Under the pieces are notes generated by a model, which saw only the letters and a program-made list of their open reading frames with translations, was not told the DNA's origin and searched no databases. The translations under genes were made by a program, and so were the position numbers. This document shows, piece after piece, positions 26,013-34,342 of a DNA stretch of 37,071 nt. Origin of the DNA: an uncultured Bacilli bacterium (GTDB lineage Bacteria; Bacillota_I; Bacilli_A; RF39; UBA660); NCBI GenBank assembly GCA_934086315.1, contig CAKOHZ010000003.1, forward strand, positions 1-37,071, in the 5' to 3' direction. Positions within the stretch are counted from its first letter, which is position 1. Every line of letters starts with the position of its first letter.

Positions 26013-26315
26013 TCACATAGATTCCTTTTTTATAACAGTATTTATTGTTGATTCTATATCATTAACATCCCTATTAAGTTTCTCACCATAACTTCTTATT
26101 TTATTGGCAAAATCGATATAATCATCTTTTTCAAGAGAAACTAAATCAAAATACTTTTCAGATTGATTACCAACCCATTCCTTTGTAGAATAAGGCACAT
26201 CTGAAAACTTTTTGAATAAATCATTTATAGTACTTTCAAAATCATTTCCTAAATCAATAATTTCTTTAGCAATTTGTTTAATTTGATTTGTTTCAGCATA
26301 AACTATGGAATCCAT
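26013..26315 (-). CDS. WXG100-like protein
   Basis: 100 residues, helix-turn-helix, with WVG at 47-49 (STKEWVGNQSEKYF) exactly mid-protein, the defining WXG100 layout. There is no signal peptide. Such proteins are dimeric substrates exported by the EssC ATPase. The second helix (SYGEKLNRDVNDIESTINTV) is amphipathic. AGGAGGTC precedes the ATG. Seven bases separate it from the next gene. It is likely secreted by the nearby T7SS, alone or as a heterodimer with a neighbour. Confidence 0.82.
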   Translation of the reverse strand: MDSIVYAETNQIKQIAKEIIDLGNDFESTINDLFKKFSDVPYSTKEWVGNQSEKYFDLVSLEKDDYIDFANKIRSYGEKLNRDVNDIESTINTVIKKESM

Positions 26316-26339
26316 AGCCTGACCTCCTTTATTGCTTTC

Positions 26340-26648
26340 CTATTCTTCTTCCTCCTCTTCAAGTTCGGCAATTCTTCTATATAATGCTTGAATCGCAGCA
26401 GAAATAGCAGGTAAAATAGTCTTACTTAAATAATTAGAAGTTTTATTTGCCTCACTCTCTAAAGACGATACTTTATCATATACTGGAGTAGTATCACTAT
26501 TTACTAAATAATTTTCTTGTATGTTCTTTTTAAGATTAATATAATTTGAACTACAACTTTTCAATTGTGATATTACATTAGAAACACCATTAGCTAAAAT
26601 TTGATATTTTCTAATCTCAGCATAACAACCAGCTATAGTAGATGGCAT
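26340..26648 (-). CDS. Small coiled-coil T7SS protein, DUF5082-like
   Basis: 102 residues, helical throughout, with a Ser/Asn-rich middle and an end made of glutamates (IAELEEEEEE). Two Cys occur in the first half (AGCYAEI, LKSC). It lacks WXG. Its size and pattern recall the YwqH/DUF5082 coiled-coil proteins found next to LXG toxins, but similarity is only by eye. GGAGGAG precedes the ATG. Being in the same operon as three WXG-bearing proteins, it may be a chaperone or partner in export. Confidence 0.7.
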   Translation of the reverse strand: MPSTIAGCYAEIRKYQILANGVSNVISQLKSCSSNYINLKKNIQENYLVNSDTTPVYDKVSSLESEANKTSNYLSKTILPAISAAIQALYRRIAELEEEEEE

Positions 26649-26675
26649 ATAAAACTCCTCCTTTACTTAAGTAAT

Positions 26676-27143
26676 TTAGTCTAATTTAATTTTTTGGGCT
26701 TCAGCGCGAACTTGTTCAGCATCACTACCAACATTTTGAGCAATTTGTTGAGCAGCTTCTTTATAGTTTTGGAATGCAGTATCTGCTTCAGAAATATTTC
26801 TTCTCATTGTAGATACATATGCAACTAAAATATCTTTAACTGATTTTACAAATTCATCAGCAGCACCTTGGATAACTCCTTTGTATGCTACTTCTAATTT
26901 ACTCATTTGATCGAATTCATTAATATGAGCATCAATAGTATCACAATACTCTATTAAAGCATTCTTCATTATATCTAAATTATTTTCATCAATACCAGCG
27001 AAGCCACCACTCCACATAGTATTTAAACCTGTATTAACGCTTCCAACAATATTTTGTAAAGCAGTTTTAGCAGCTGTTAATATTGATTGAAGATCATTAT
27101 TAACACCACTAACAATATTACCAACAGCACTTTGAATTGACAT
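26676..27143 (-). CDS. Longer WXG-type T7SS protein (155 aa)
   Basis: 155 residues, no signal peptide, longer than a standard WXG100 protein by about 55. A first helix (1-40, SAVGNIVSGVNNDLQSIL) leads to MWSGGFAGI (Trp44-Ser45-Gly46), then two further helices (about 52-90 and 95-150) end in a Gln/Ala-rich segment (QQIAQNVGSDAEQVRAEAQK). This gives the WXG hairpin plus an extra helix. The composition (high Ala, Gly, Val) and strong ribosome site suggest good expression. It is likely a secreted helical substrate of the nearby EssC. Confidence 0.75.
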   Translation of the reverse strand: MSIQSAVGNIVSGVNNDLQSILTAAKTALQNIVGSVNTGLNTMWSGGFAGIDENNLDIMKNALIEYCDTIDAHINEFDQMSKLEVAYKGVIQGAADEFVKSVKDILVAYVSTMRRNISEADTAFQNYKEAAQQIAQNVGSDAEQVRAEAQKIKLD

Positions 27144-27149
27144 ATTTTA

Positions 27150-27464
27150 TTACTCCCTTCCCTTAACAAGATTTTGATCAACTTCATCCATCTTGTTTAC
27201 AATCTCATCTAATTCTGTTTTTAGAATATCACGAGTTTCTTCTAAACGTTCAGAAATGAAATCTGCATCATATTGCATATTCTTTTTAAATTGTTCAGCA
27301 GATTGTCCAACCCAAACTTGATCAGTTGCTTGATTTAATTTTTCAAGACCTTGTTTTAATAGAATAATAGTTTCACCTATTACTTCTTGATTCAAACTGT
27401 TAAATGCAGCTTGAACATTGTTTGCATCATAACCTAATGTTGCACCTTCGATATTTAAAGCCAT
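27150..27464 (-). CDS. WXG100 protein (EsxA-like)
   Basis: 104 residues, the clearest WXG100 member here: helix 1 (NNVQAAFNSLNQEV...LEKLNQATDQ), turn WVG at 51-53 (VWVGQSAEQF), helix 2 (YDADFISERLEETRDILKTEL). EsxA-like proteins are exported as folded helical dimers by T7SS and contact the C-terminal ATPase domain of EssC. The gene starts at the base after the previous stop, with its ribosome site (AAGGAGGTG) inside the end of that gene, so translation is coupled. A conventional candidate substrate of this system. Confidence 0.9.
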   Translation of the reverse strand: MALNIEGATLGYDANNVQAAFNSLNQEVIGETIILLKQGLEKLNQATDQVWVGQSAEQFKKNMQYDADFISERLEETRDILKTELDEIVNKMDEVDQNLVKGRE

Positions 27465-27818
27465 TTAAAGCACCTCCTTATACTCTACATTTTTAGCTTT
27501 TGACTTTTTATCTTCAGCATATTTTTCATACATTCCAGCCACTTCATCTAAACCCTCATGCATCTTAGTTATCAATCTTAAAAGATCATCAGAATAAGAA
27601 ATAACATTAGATTTAATGATAGAATAATTTTTTCTAAAATCATTATAAGACTTCTGAAATTCATCAAAAGAAGTAGACTTATAATAAACAGATAATTCAT
27701 CAATTTTAGTATCTACAGCATCAAATATCTCAGAAATTTTATCAGAATATTTTAATATTTCCATACTAAGTAAATGAACATCATTTTCTTCAATTCCACC
27801 AATAAAGTCAGCAGTCAT
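27465..27818 (-). CDS. WXG100-like protein lacking Trp, first gene of the operon
   Basis: 117 residues from ATG 27818. I chose this start because GTAGGAGGTACA sits directly before it; the open frame extends 13 codons further, but then that site would be coding. Two helices flank a turn with YYKSTSFDEFQ, where WXG100 proteins have W-x-G followed by a small-x-x-F pattern. The C-terminus is helical and charged (MYEKYAEDKKSKAKN). It is the first gene of the six-gene operon, behind a good promoter, and coupled to the EsxA-like gene. It may be its heterodimer partner (EsxB-like). Confidence 0.75.
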   Translation of the reverse strand: MTADFIGGIEENDVHLLSMEILKYSDKISEIFDAVDTKIDELSVYYKSTSFDEFQKSYNDFRKNYSIIKSNVISYSDDLLRLITKMHEGLDEVAGMYEKYAEDKKSKAKNVEYKEVL

Positions 27819-27868
27819 TGTACCTCCTACGCCTCTAGAGTACATCATATCGTCCATACTCTAATACC

Positions 27869-27897
27869 AATATATATTTTATTGAAAACTAATGCAA
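27869..27897 (-). promoter_or_regulatory. Promoter of the small T7SS-protein operon
   Basis: Minus-strand TTGCAT (27892-27897), 17-base spacer, TATATT (27869-27874), about 50 bases before the first start codon. Confidence 0.6.
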
Positions 27898-27929
27898 TGA
27901 AATGTTAAAAAAATTTACGAAAGTTTTAC

Positions 27930-27960
27930 AAAAAAAAGAATACATATTTTTATGTATTCT
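27930..27960 (-). terminator. Terminator after the YukD-like gene
   Basis: Perfect 10-bp stem (AGAATACATA/TATGTATTCT, 27938-27960), three-base loop, then eight Ts on the minus strand. It separates essC-yukD from the small-protein operon. Confidence 0.85.
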
Positions 27961-28214
27961 TAAAATATAATTAGTTCGCTTCCATTTCTAATATCAGTTT
28001 CTCTAATTAAACTATTATAATCATAAATTATATTTTCTCTTCTATTCATAAGATTTAAACCAGCTTTGATTGGAAAAACACCCATACTCAAATCATTAAC
28101 TACTTTATTCATCAATTCAATTACCTGTCCAATAGTTCTATTAACGGGAATATACATTTCATAACTTTGCTCTATTTCAGGAACAAATAACTTAATCAAA
28201 ACCTTATATTCCAT
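27960..28214 (-). CDS. YukD/EsaB-like ubiquitin-fold protein
   Basis: 84 residues, the size of YukD (about 80). The beta-grasp pattern is visible: VLIKLFVPEIEQSYEMYIPV (first hairpin), TIGQVIELMNKVV (helix), RRENIIYDYNSLIRETDIRNG, and SELIIF at the end, as in ubiquitin-like folds. YukD/EsaB is a small cytoplasmic factor encoded in T7SSb loci and needed for secretion or its regulation. Its ATG shares one base with the essC stop (TAATG), so it is translated with the ATPase. The family usually lies upstream of essC; here it is downstream. Confidence 0.88.
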   Translation of the reverse strand: MEYKVLIKLFVPEIEQSYEMYIPVNRTIGQVIELMNKVVNDLSMGVFPIKAGLNLMNRRENIIYDYNSLIRETDIRNGSELIIF

Positions 28215-31200
28215 TAATCATCACCATCCAATACAGTCTTAATTACAGTATAGTTAGAATTAGTTACAGAATAAGCAAGTCCTTCAAAATTATATTTCTT
28301 ATCGTCTTGAGTTAATTCTCCTGATGAAATTAAACTTTGACTACTAAATCCAGGGCCTAACCATATTCCAAAACCAGTATTAACACTAGCATACCAAGAT
28401 TCTAATTTCAATGTTCTTATCTTATCATAGTCATCTATAAGAATAAATATTATTTTTTTAGAGTTTGAAACCTTATCAAACATATTATTAAATATTTCTA
28501 TGCCACCTTTACTAAGTTTCTTCTTATATTGACCAGCACCTATAATAACATTAATTGCATAATCTTGTGTTTCATTTCTAGTTAAAACATCATTTTCTAA
28601 TGCTCCTACTACTTCACTTAAATTATCGTTAAATAACTTAATATCAAGTATTGGTTTTTTAAATATATCAAGCATATCAACAACTCTAACTTTAACATTT
28701 TGATGTTTACTAAACAAATTTACAAGACCATATATAAATTTAATATTAGATTTTATATCTTTACATGTTATTATATTTATTTTATTATCTACAAAACTAT
28801 ATTTAGCAATATCTTTTTCATAGAAATTAAATCCTACAGGAACTGCACTAAGATCAGTTACATATTTTACTAAATCATTACTAGAAACAGTTTCAGGTAT
28901 TTTAGCTAACTGTTTAGCCTTAACCTTGTAATAATCTGTTAATTTATTAGCTGTATTTTTTATAAATTCATAAGATTGACTTTCTTCTGCAATAAATGCA
29001 GTTTGAAATTCACAATAACTATCATCATCAACGCCTATTCTACATATACCTCTACCAAATATTTTGCTAGGAAGTAGATCTCTTCTACAATTAGTAATAC
29101 TTCTATATAATGATTCATCTTGCATTTGAAGCATTATTATATGATTAAAATATTGTAATTGTCTAGATCGAAGTACAGTATTAGTTGAAGTACTAACCAC
29201 CATAACAATACCATATCTTGGAGCATCTCTAAACAATGATAAAAATACATCTGCTACCTTAGGAATTAATTCAAGCAGTATATCATAAGCATTAATAGTA
29301 AACACAATTAAAGGTAATTTTTTCTCATTCATTTTATTATAATATTCAAAAGAACCATTATAATCAGAAAATAATTCTTTTCTTTTTTCTAACTCAGTAT
29401 CTATTAAATCAAGTAATTCTGCAAATCTATTAATATCACTTTGGAATATAACTTCACCAACATGAGGGAACTTAGCAAACTTTTTCAATGTTTCAGAACC
29501 AAAATCTACTATATAATGATTTATTTCATATGGTGTATGTTCTATAATGCTTGACCATAAAATTGTAGAAATTAAGTTTTCTTTTCCACTACCTGTTTGT
29601 CCTATTATAGCAACATTACCCTTTTCTAAATCTATTTCAAGTAAACCTTGTTCTTGACGTCTAGGTTCATCATATTCACCTATAGGAACATTAAAATTAT
29701 AACTAATAGGTTTATGATCATATTTTTTTACTAAATCAGAAATATAACTTACGCCAGGTACATTAGGCAGCCACAATTGTCTCTCAACATAATTTTCTTT
29801 TTTTACTATACTATCTATATACTGAACAATATTTAATAGTTGTTCACCTTTATCCTCTTTTTTAACATCAGTATCGATGTCGTCATAAACATTAATAGTT
29901 CTTCCAATATTGTCTATATATTGAACAGACTGATCTATTTTCTTTTTTAATACGTCACTAGGATAATACTTAGCACCAGCCCAAGCAGATTGCCCTAAAT
30001 TATAATAATCATCATTACCTACTTCTAAGTAGAAAGCACCAGTTTGTTTTAAAAATGCAGCATCTGGTTTCTTTAATATTTCATTAGAATCACCCTTATC
30101 TTGTACTTTCAAACAAACTTTAAATTTAGAGTTTGACCATATTTGATCATTAACAACTCCACTAGGCTTTTGTGTAGCCAATATTAAATGTACACCTAAA
30201 CTACGTCCAATTCTTGAAATAGAAATTAATTGTTCCATAAATTCAGGTTGTTGTTGTTTTAATTCAGCAAACTCATCACATATAATAAGCAAATGACTCA
30301 TCGGTTCACTAACTAACCCTTTTCTATAAAATTGTTGATATTTATAGATATTCATAGAACCTTCTTTTAGTTTTTCACGAGCTTCATTAAATATAGACTG
30401 ACGTCTTTTTAACTCAGATTCTAAAGAAGCGATAGATCTATTTATTGCAGATTTATCTAAGTTAGTAATTGTACCTGCTAAATGAGGCAATTTAATTCCC
30501 ATTTCAGAGTTTTCAAAACTAAGAGCAAGTCCTCCACCTTTATAATCTATTAAGACAAATTGTACCTCATCTGGATTAAAATTAATTGCTAACGATAAAA
30601 TATATGTTATTATCCATTCAGACTTACCACTACCAGTAGTACCAGCAACTAAACCATGTGGCCCATAAGCCTTTTCATGAATATCCATCTTAAATAACTC
30701 ACCATTTTGATCAACACCAATAGGAACAGATAAACTATTTACAGGATTATTATTAGTCCATTTTTCACTGATATTTAATTGTTCAACTTTCCCAACACCA
30801 TACATCTCTAAAAAAGATAAAGAAGTAGGTAACTCATATTTTTCCTTTTCAACGTTAATAGGAATATTAGCCAATTTTTGTGCACAATCATATATATCAA
30901 TATTTTTATCAATCTCAGCTGTAAATTGTTTTTGATTATCTTCTGCAAGTTCATTAGTTACAAGACCGGAAACCGGCTCATCAATATTAATAAAAGTTGA
31001 TGTTTCACTTGGTAAAGTAGATAATCTATCATTAAACATTAACATCGAAAAGCCTAAATTTTTCTTATACTTTAATATTTTTTTAATTAAAGAAACGTTT
31101 CTAATTGCATTTATATCATCAGTAAATATCAAATAATATGGTTTATAGTTTTTATACAAATCGACATTTTCTTCTTCAGAACCATCACTTTCTAATTGAA

Positions 31201-32770
31201 CAGATTCATCTTTTTCAACTCTCGCATCAAATATTTTTTCTAGATCAATTGTTACTGTATTAAGTTCATCTAAATTAGTTGCAAAATACCTAATAGACTT
31301 TTGGTTATCCCAACAATGAGGTAATATTTTTAAATAATCCCATTTATTTTCATTTTTTGTATAAACAATTATTTTTAAATCAGTGTAAGCATGAAATGTC
31401 ATTATTTGTAAAAAAATTCCATCAATAAATTGTTTTACCAATAAAGGATTACCAACTATACCAGTAATATTGCTTTCAATCAAATTAACAGTTAATGGTG
31501 CACCTTTAACAAGTTTGGAATCACTTATAACATTTTGGAGTTCACCAAATAAATTATCTTCATCTTCCATAGAAAATTGTTCTCTAGGTTTATCTATCTT
31601 AATATTACTATTAACATTTCCTATTCCTAATCTTATTAATAAAAAATCATTATTTTCAATATTTCTTTGCCATAATGTCCTAGGTTTAGTATCAATTATA
31701 AGTTTACAATTTTCTAAAGATGGGGCATCTTCCATTATAATTTGACGTTGCTTTGTTTTAATAAGTTCTATTTCATGTCTCTTTTTTGCTAGATAAGCTC
31801 TATATTTTTCTTGACGTTTCTTCTCTTTTTTCTTTGCCACATGTTTATTATAAACTCTAGTAACTGAAGGCCATACAAGAGTACCAGTTATCATTACTAA
31901 AACAGTTGCTAAAGACATAATAAATCTTGATTTAGTTGCAGTTCCATCTAAATATGAATTTATATAAGAAATTAAAGATATTATAGACGTACAAAGCATT
32001 GTAAGTCTAGGACCCAAAGATAGTATTACAGGAGTATCATTTGGTGTAATAGGGTCAGGTGGTGTGTCTATTACTACACTCTCCTCTTCAATAACCGAAT
32101 TAAATCTTGGTGATTTAAAATAATAATCATCTTTACTAAATAAAGGGATATCATCTTCAACATTTGCTCTTCCTACTACAGGAGAATTGTTTGAAAGTGG
32201 TGTTAATACAAATATACTAGATGATAAACTTACTTTATTCATATTATTAATAATTATATATTTATTTAAAAATAATATTTTCAATCCATAATAAAAAATA
32301 TAATCCCCATTAAATAATACTATATCATTACCTCTTACACCAGAAATAAACAAACAATTAGCATCAGTTTTAGCATTCCATTTATTATCCGTATATGTTA
32401 AAGTAATAATTTTATCATCTATATAACTACAATCGTAATTTAAATCACAATTATTTTTGCCTATTGTAAATTTATCACTTTTTATTTCGAAATAACCAAC
32501 GGTTGTATCATAGATTGGTAATATATAAACATAGTATATAGTTCCAGTATTTTCATCTCTTAAAGTAAAATTAGAATAATTTTCAATATTGAAACTACTT
32601 CCTGTATCATAAACTATATTTTCAGCCAAATTTAGTTTCCAAGAACCATTGACCTCTTCAATATTTCCTAAAAAAACTCTATTATTTAAATATAATGGGT
32701 ATACACCATTAATCTTAACAGGTAAATTAATTTTATTAAAATATATATCATTAAATAAATATACTATCAC
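28214..32770 (-). CDS. essC: EssC-like T7SS membrane ATPase
   Basis: 1518 residues, close to the usual EssC length. It powers export of WXG100-type proteins. N-terminal FHA-like beta domains (1-200; YFEIKSDKFTIG), two membrane helices (about 249-270 and 283-305), then three FtsK/SpoIIIE-type modules. Module 1 has Walker A GTTGSGKSEW near residue 710 and Walker B LLIICDEFAEL. Module 2 has GQTGSGKENL near 1060 but a poor Walker B (LIVFTINAYD). Module 3 (from about 1320) lacks a P-loop, as is common for the substrate-binding end. It starts at GTG 32770, five bases after AGGTG. It shares a divergent promoter region with the metallopeptidase-like gene. Confidence 0.95.
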   Translation of the reverse strand: MIVYLFNDIYFNKINLPVKINGVYPLYLNNRVFLGNIEEVNGSWKLNLAENIVYDTGSSFNIENYSNFTLRDENTGTIYYVYILPIYDTTVGYFEIKSDKFTIGKNNCDLNYDCSYIDDKIITLTYTDNKWNAKTDANCLFISGVRGNDIVLFNGDYIFYYGLKILFLNKYIIINNMNKVSLSSSIFVLTPLSNNSPVVGRANVEDDIPLFSKDDYYFKSPRFNSVIEEESVVIDTPPDPITPNDTPVILSLGPRLTMLCTSIISLISYINSYLDGTATKSRFIMSLATVLVMITGTLVWPSVTRVYNKHVAKKKEKKRQEKYRAYLAKKRHEIELIKTKQRQIIMEDAPSLENCKLIIDTKPRTLWQRNIENNDFLLIRLGIGNVNSNIKIDKPREQFSMEDEDNLFGELQNVISDSKLVKGAPLTVNLIESNITGIVGNPLLVKQFIDGIFLQIMTFHAYTDLKIIVYTKNENKWDYLKILPHCWDNQKSIRYFATNLDELNTVTIDLEKIFDARVEKDESVQLESDGSEEENVDLYKNYKPYYLIFTDDINAIRNVSLIKKILKYKKNLGFSMLMFNDRLSTLPSETSTFINIDEPVSGLVTNELAEDNQKQFTAEIDKNIDIYDCAQKLANIPINVEKEKYELPTSLSFLEMYGVGKVEQLNISEKWTNNNPVNSLSVPIGVDQNGELFKMDIHEKAYGPHGLVAGTTGSGKSEWIITYILSLAINFNPDEVQFVLIDYKGGGLALSFENSEMGIKLPHLAGTITNLDKSAINRSIASLESELKRRQSIFNEAREKLKEGSMNIYKYQQFYRKGLVSEPMSHLLIICDEFAELKQQQPEFMEQLISISRIGRSLGVHLILATQKPSGVVNDQIWSNSKFKVCLKVQDKGDSNEILKKPDAAFLKQTGAFYLEVGNDDYYNLGQSAWAGAKYYPSDVLKKKIDQSVQYIDNIGRTINVYDDIDTDVKKEDKGEQLLNIVQYIDSIVKKENYVERQLWLPNVPGVSYISDLVKKYDHKPISYNFNVPIGEYDEPRRQEQGLLEIDLEKGNVAIIGQTGSGKENLISTILWSSIIEHTPYEINHYIVDFGSETLKKFAKFPHVGEVIFQSDINRFAELLDLIDTELEKRKELFSDYNGSFEYYNKMNEKKLPLIVFTINAYDILLELIPKVADVFLSLFRDAPRYGIVMVVSTSTNTVLRSRQLQYFNHIIMLQMQDESLYRSITNCRRDLLPSKIFGRGICRIGVDDDSYCEFQTAFIAEESQSYEFIKNTANKLTDYYKVKAKQLAKIPETVSSNDLVKYVTDLSAVPVGFNFYEKDIAKYSFVDNKINIITCKDIKSNIKFIYGLVNLFSKHQNVKVRVVDMLDIFKKPILDIKLFNDNLSEVVGALENDVLTRNETQDYAINVIIGAGQYKKKLSKGGIEIFNNMFDKVSNSKKIIFILIDDYDKIRTLKLESWYASVNTGFGIWLGPGFSSQSLISSGELTQDDKKYNFEGLAYSVTNSNYTVIKTVLDGDD

Positions 32771-32795
32771 ATTAACACCTACTCTATCATATTAA

Positions 32796-32824
32796 AGTAT
32801 ACATTAGGAAAAAATCATTGTCAA
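32796..32824 (-). promoter_or_regulatory. Promoter of essC
   Basis: Perfect minus-strand -35 TTGACA (32819-32824), 17-base spacer, -10 TATACT (32796-32801). Confidence 0.75.
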
Positions 32825-32839
32825 TTAAAATGAATAATA

Positions 32840-32869
32840 TTGTTTTAAAGTAAAAATTTATAATATAAT
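32840..32869 (+). promoter_or_regulatory. Divergent promoter of the HExxH gene
   Basis: Plus-strand TTGTTT (32840-32845), 18-base spacer, TATAAT (32864-32869). Its -35 lies only 15 bases from the essC -35, so the two could influence each other. Confidence 0.6.
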
Positions 32870-32893
32870 AATATATATAGATAAGGAGCAAAG

Positions 32894-34303
32894 ATGAAAG
32901 AATATAGAGAATTATTGAAATTTAAATATAATAGTAAGAAATATGTAATGCTTATTGATAAATGTAATAAGTACTTTTTTTTACACATAAATGATTCTAA
33001 TCAATATGAATATATTCCATTAGAAACATTTAAAGAAATATGTTCAATTTTCTGCAATACACCACACATCTTAAGAATACAAAAAGATGAAAAAAAACAA
33101 AAGAAGTTAAAATTAGCTCCAAAAATTTTAATAGGAACAATTGCAGTGCCATTATCACTCGTATCATTACTATTTGCAAAAGCAACAATACAAGAAGTTG
33201 CAAATCAATTAAATAATGCAGATAATTCAAAACCACAATATGCTTATAGCGAAGAATATGAAAAACCAGAAAGAGATATTATAAATCATATATCATTTGA
33301 TGTAGTTGATTCTCAGGAAGAATTAGTTGTAGATACAATGCTCACTAGTGATTACGCAAATTACACATATGTGTATGATAATGAATATCTAGGAGAAATA
33401 CTTGATTATGATACTGTTACAGCAGATGAAATGCATAAAGTTGTAAATAATAATACAAATATTACACCAAAATATAAAAACCTAATTAATGAATTTATAG
33501 ATAATTTATATGAAAAACAACCAGATGCAGAAAAAAGAATATTATATGAAAATCTTAAAACACTAGAAGTAGTAGAATGTACAAAAAACGAATTAATGTT
33601 AGAAAGTTTATCTGCTGATTCATATGGATGTTATATAAGAACCAAAAATAAAATATATGTTTTAAAAGATAATGATTATAAAAAAGGAACTTGGGAGTAC
33701 CAAGTAATTTATCATGAATTATGTCACGCTGCAAGAACAGGTTTTTGGGATAATGATGAAAAACAATTAAGAGCACAATGTGAAGGGCTTAATTTTTACA
33801 CAACAACATGCTCCGAAGCATTAAACTCAATATTTGCTGTAAGTCTATTTGACTATGATGAAAAAGATATAGCATATCAATTACAAAGTAATTACTTTAC
33901 AGTGATATTAGAATGTATGGATAATTATAAAATATCTGATTACATGAATCATAGTTTAAGTTATTTTGCAAAGAAATTAGATGAACAAAATGGTAATAAT
34001 AATTATGCAGTATCAATATTACAATTGATGGAAGCACAATTTAACGACTATCACAGTGATAGAATAGAAATAGAACAGCAAGAATATTATCCAATATATG
34101 ATTATATAACAAATATGTATTTTAAAAAATATATTACACCTAATATGTCTTACGATGAATGTTTAGAACTAACAAATAATCTTGTAGAAAGAATAATGTT
34201 TGATGTACCAGCAGAATATAATATTGATACAAATAGATTTTATGACAATTTAAACGAATACTGTCAAACAATAGGAATAGAAAGAAATACTTTATCAAGA
34301 TAA
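32894..34303 (+). CDS. Membrane-anchored HExxH metallopeptidase-like protein divergent to essC
   Basis: 469 residues. A cytoplasmic domain of about 60 residues (KKYVMLIDKCNKYFFLHI, ETFKEICSIF) and a lysine-rich stretch precede one membrane helix (APKILIGTIAVPLSLVSLLF, about 75-94). The outer part contains IYHELCHAA with HELCH at 274-278, the HExxH zinc site, and a possible third ligand Glu308 (CSEALNSIF), 30 residues on, as in gluzincins. It is divergently transcribed from essC out of a 123-base region with back-to-back promoters, and ends in a terminator. AAGGAG precedes the ATG. No known T7SS component has this plan; a role in processing exported proteins or the cell wall is inferred only. 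Confidence 0.82.
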   Translation: MKEYRELLKFKYNSKKYVMLIDKCNKYFFLHINDSNQYEYIPLETFKEICSIFCNTPHILRIQKDEKKQKKLKLAPKILIGTIAVPLSLVSLLFAKATIQEVANQLNNADNSKPQYAYSEEYEKPERDIINHISFDVVDSQEELVVDTMLTSDYANYTYVYDNEYLGEILDYDTVTADEMHKVVNNNTNITPKYKNLINEFIDNLYEKQPDAEKRILYENLKTLEVVECTKNELMLESLSADSYGCYIRTKNKIYVLKDNDYKKGTWEYQVIYHELCHAARTGFWDNDEKQLRAQCEGLNFYTTTCSEALNSIFAVSLFDYDEKDIAYQLQSNYFTVILECMDNYKISDYMNHSLSYFAKKLDEQNGNNNYAVSILQLMEAQFNDYHSDRIEIEQQEYYPIYDYITNMYFKKYITPNMSYDECLELTNNLVERIMFDVPAEYNIDTNRFYDNLNEYCQTIGIERNTLSR

Positions 34304-34306
34304 AAT

Positions 34307-34342
34307 AAAAACTTAAGAATTGTATATCTTAAGTTTTTTTTA
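34307..34342. terminator. Bidirectional terminator
   Basis: AAAACTTAAGA and TCTTAAGTTTT pair (34307-34338) around a short loop, with T-runs on both strands. It serves the HExxH gene and the convergent htrA gene. Confidence 0.85.

Noticed and set aside
32894..34303. HExxH protein as the missing EssB or EsaA
   Set aside because: EssB has a pseudokinase domain and EsaA several helices; this protein has one helix and a zinc site, so it does not fit either.
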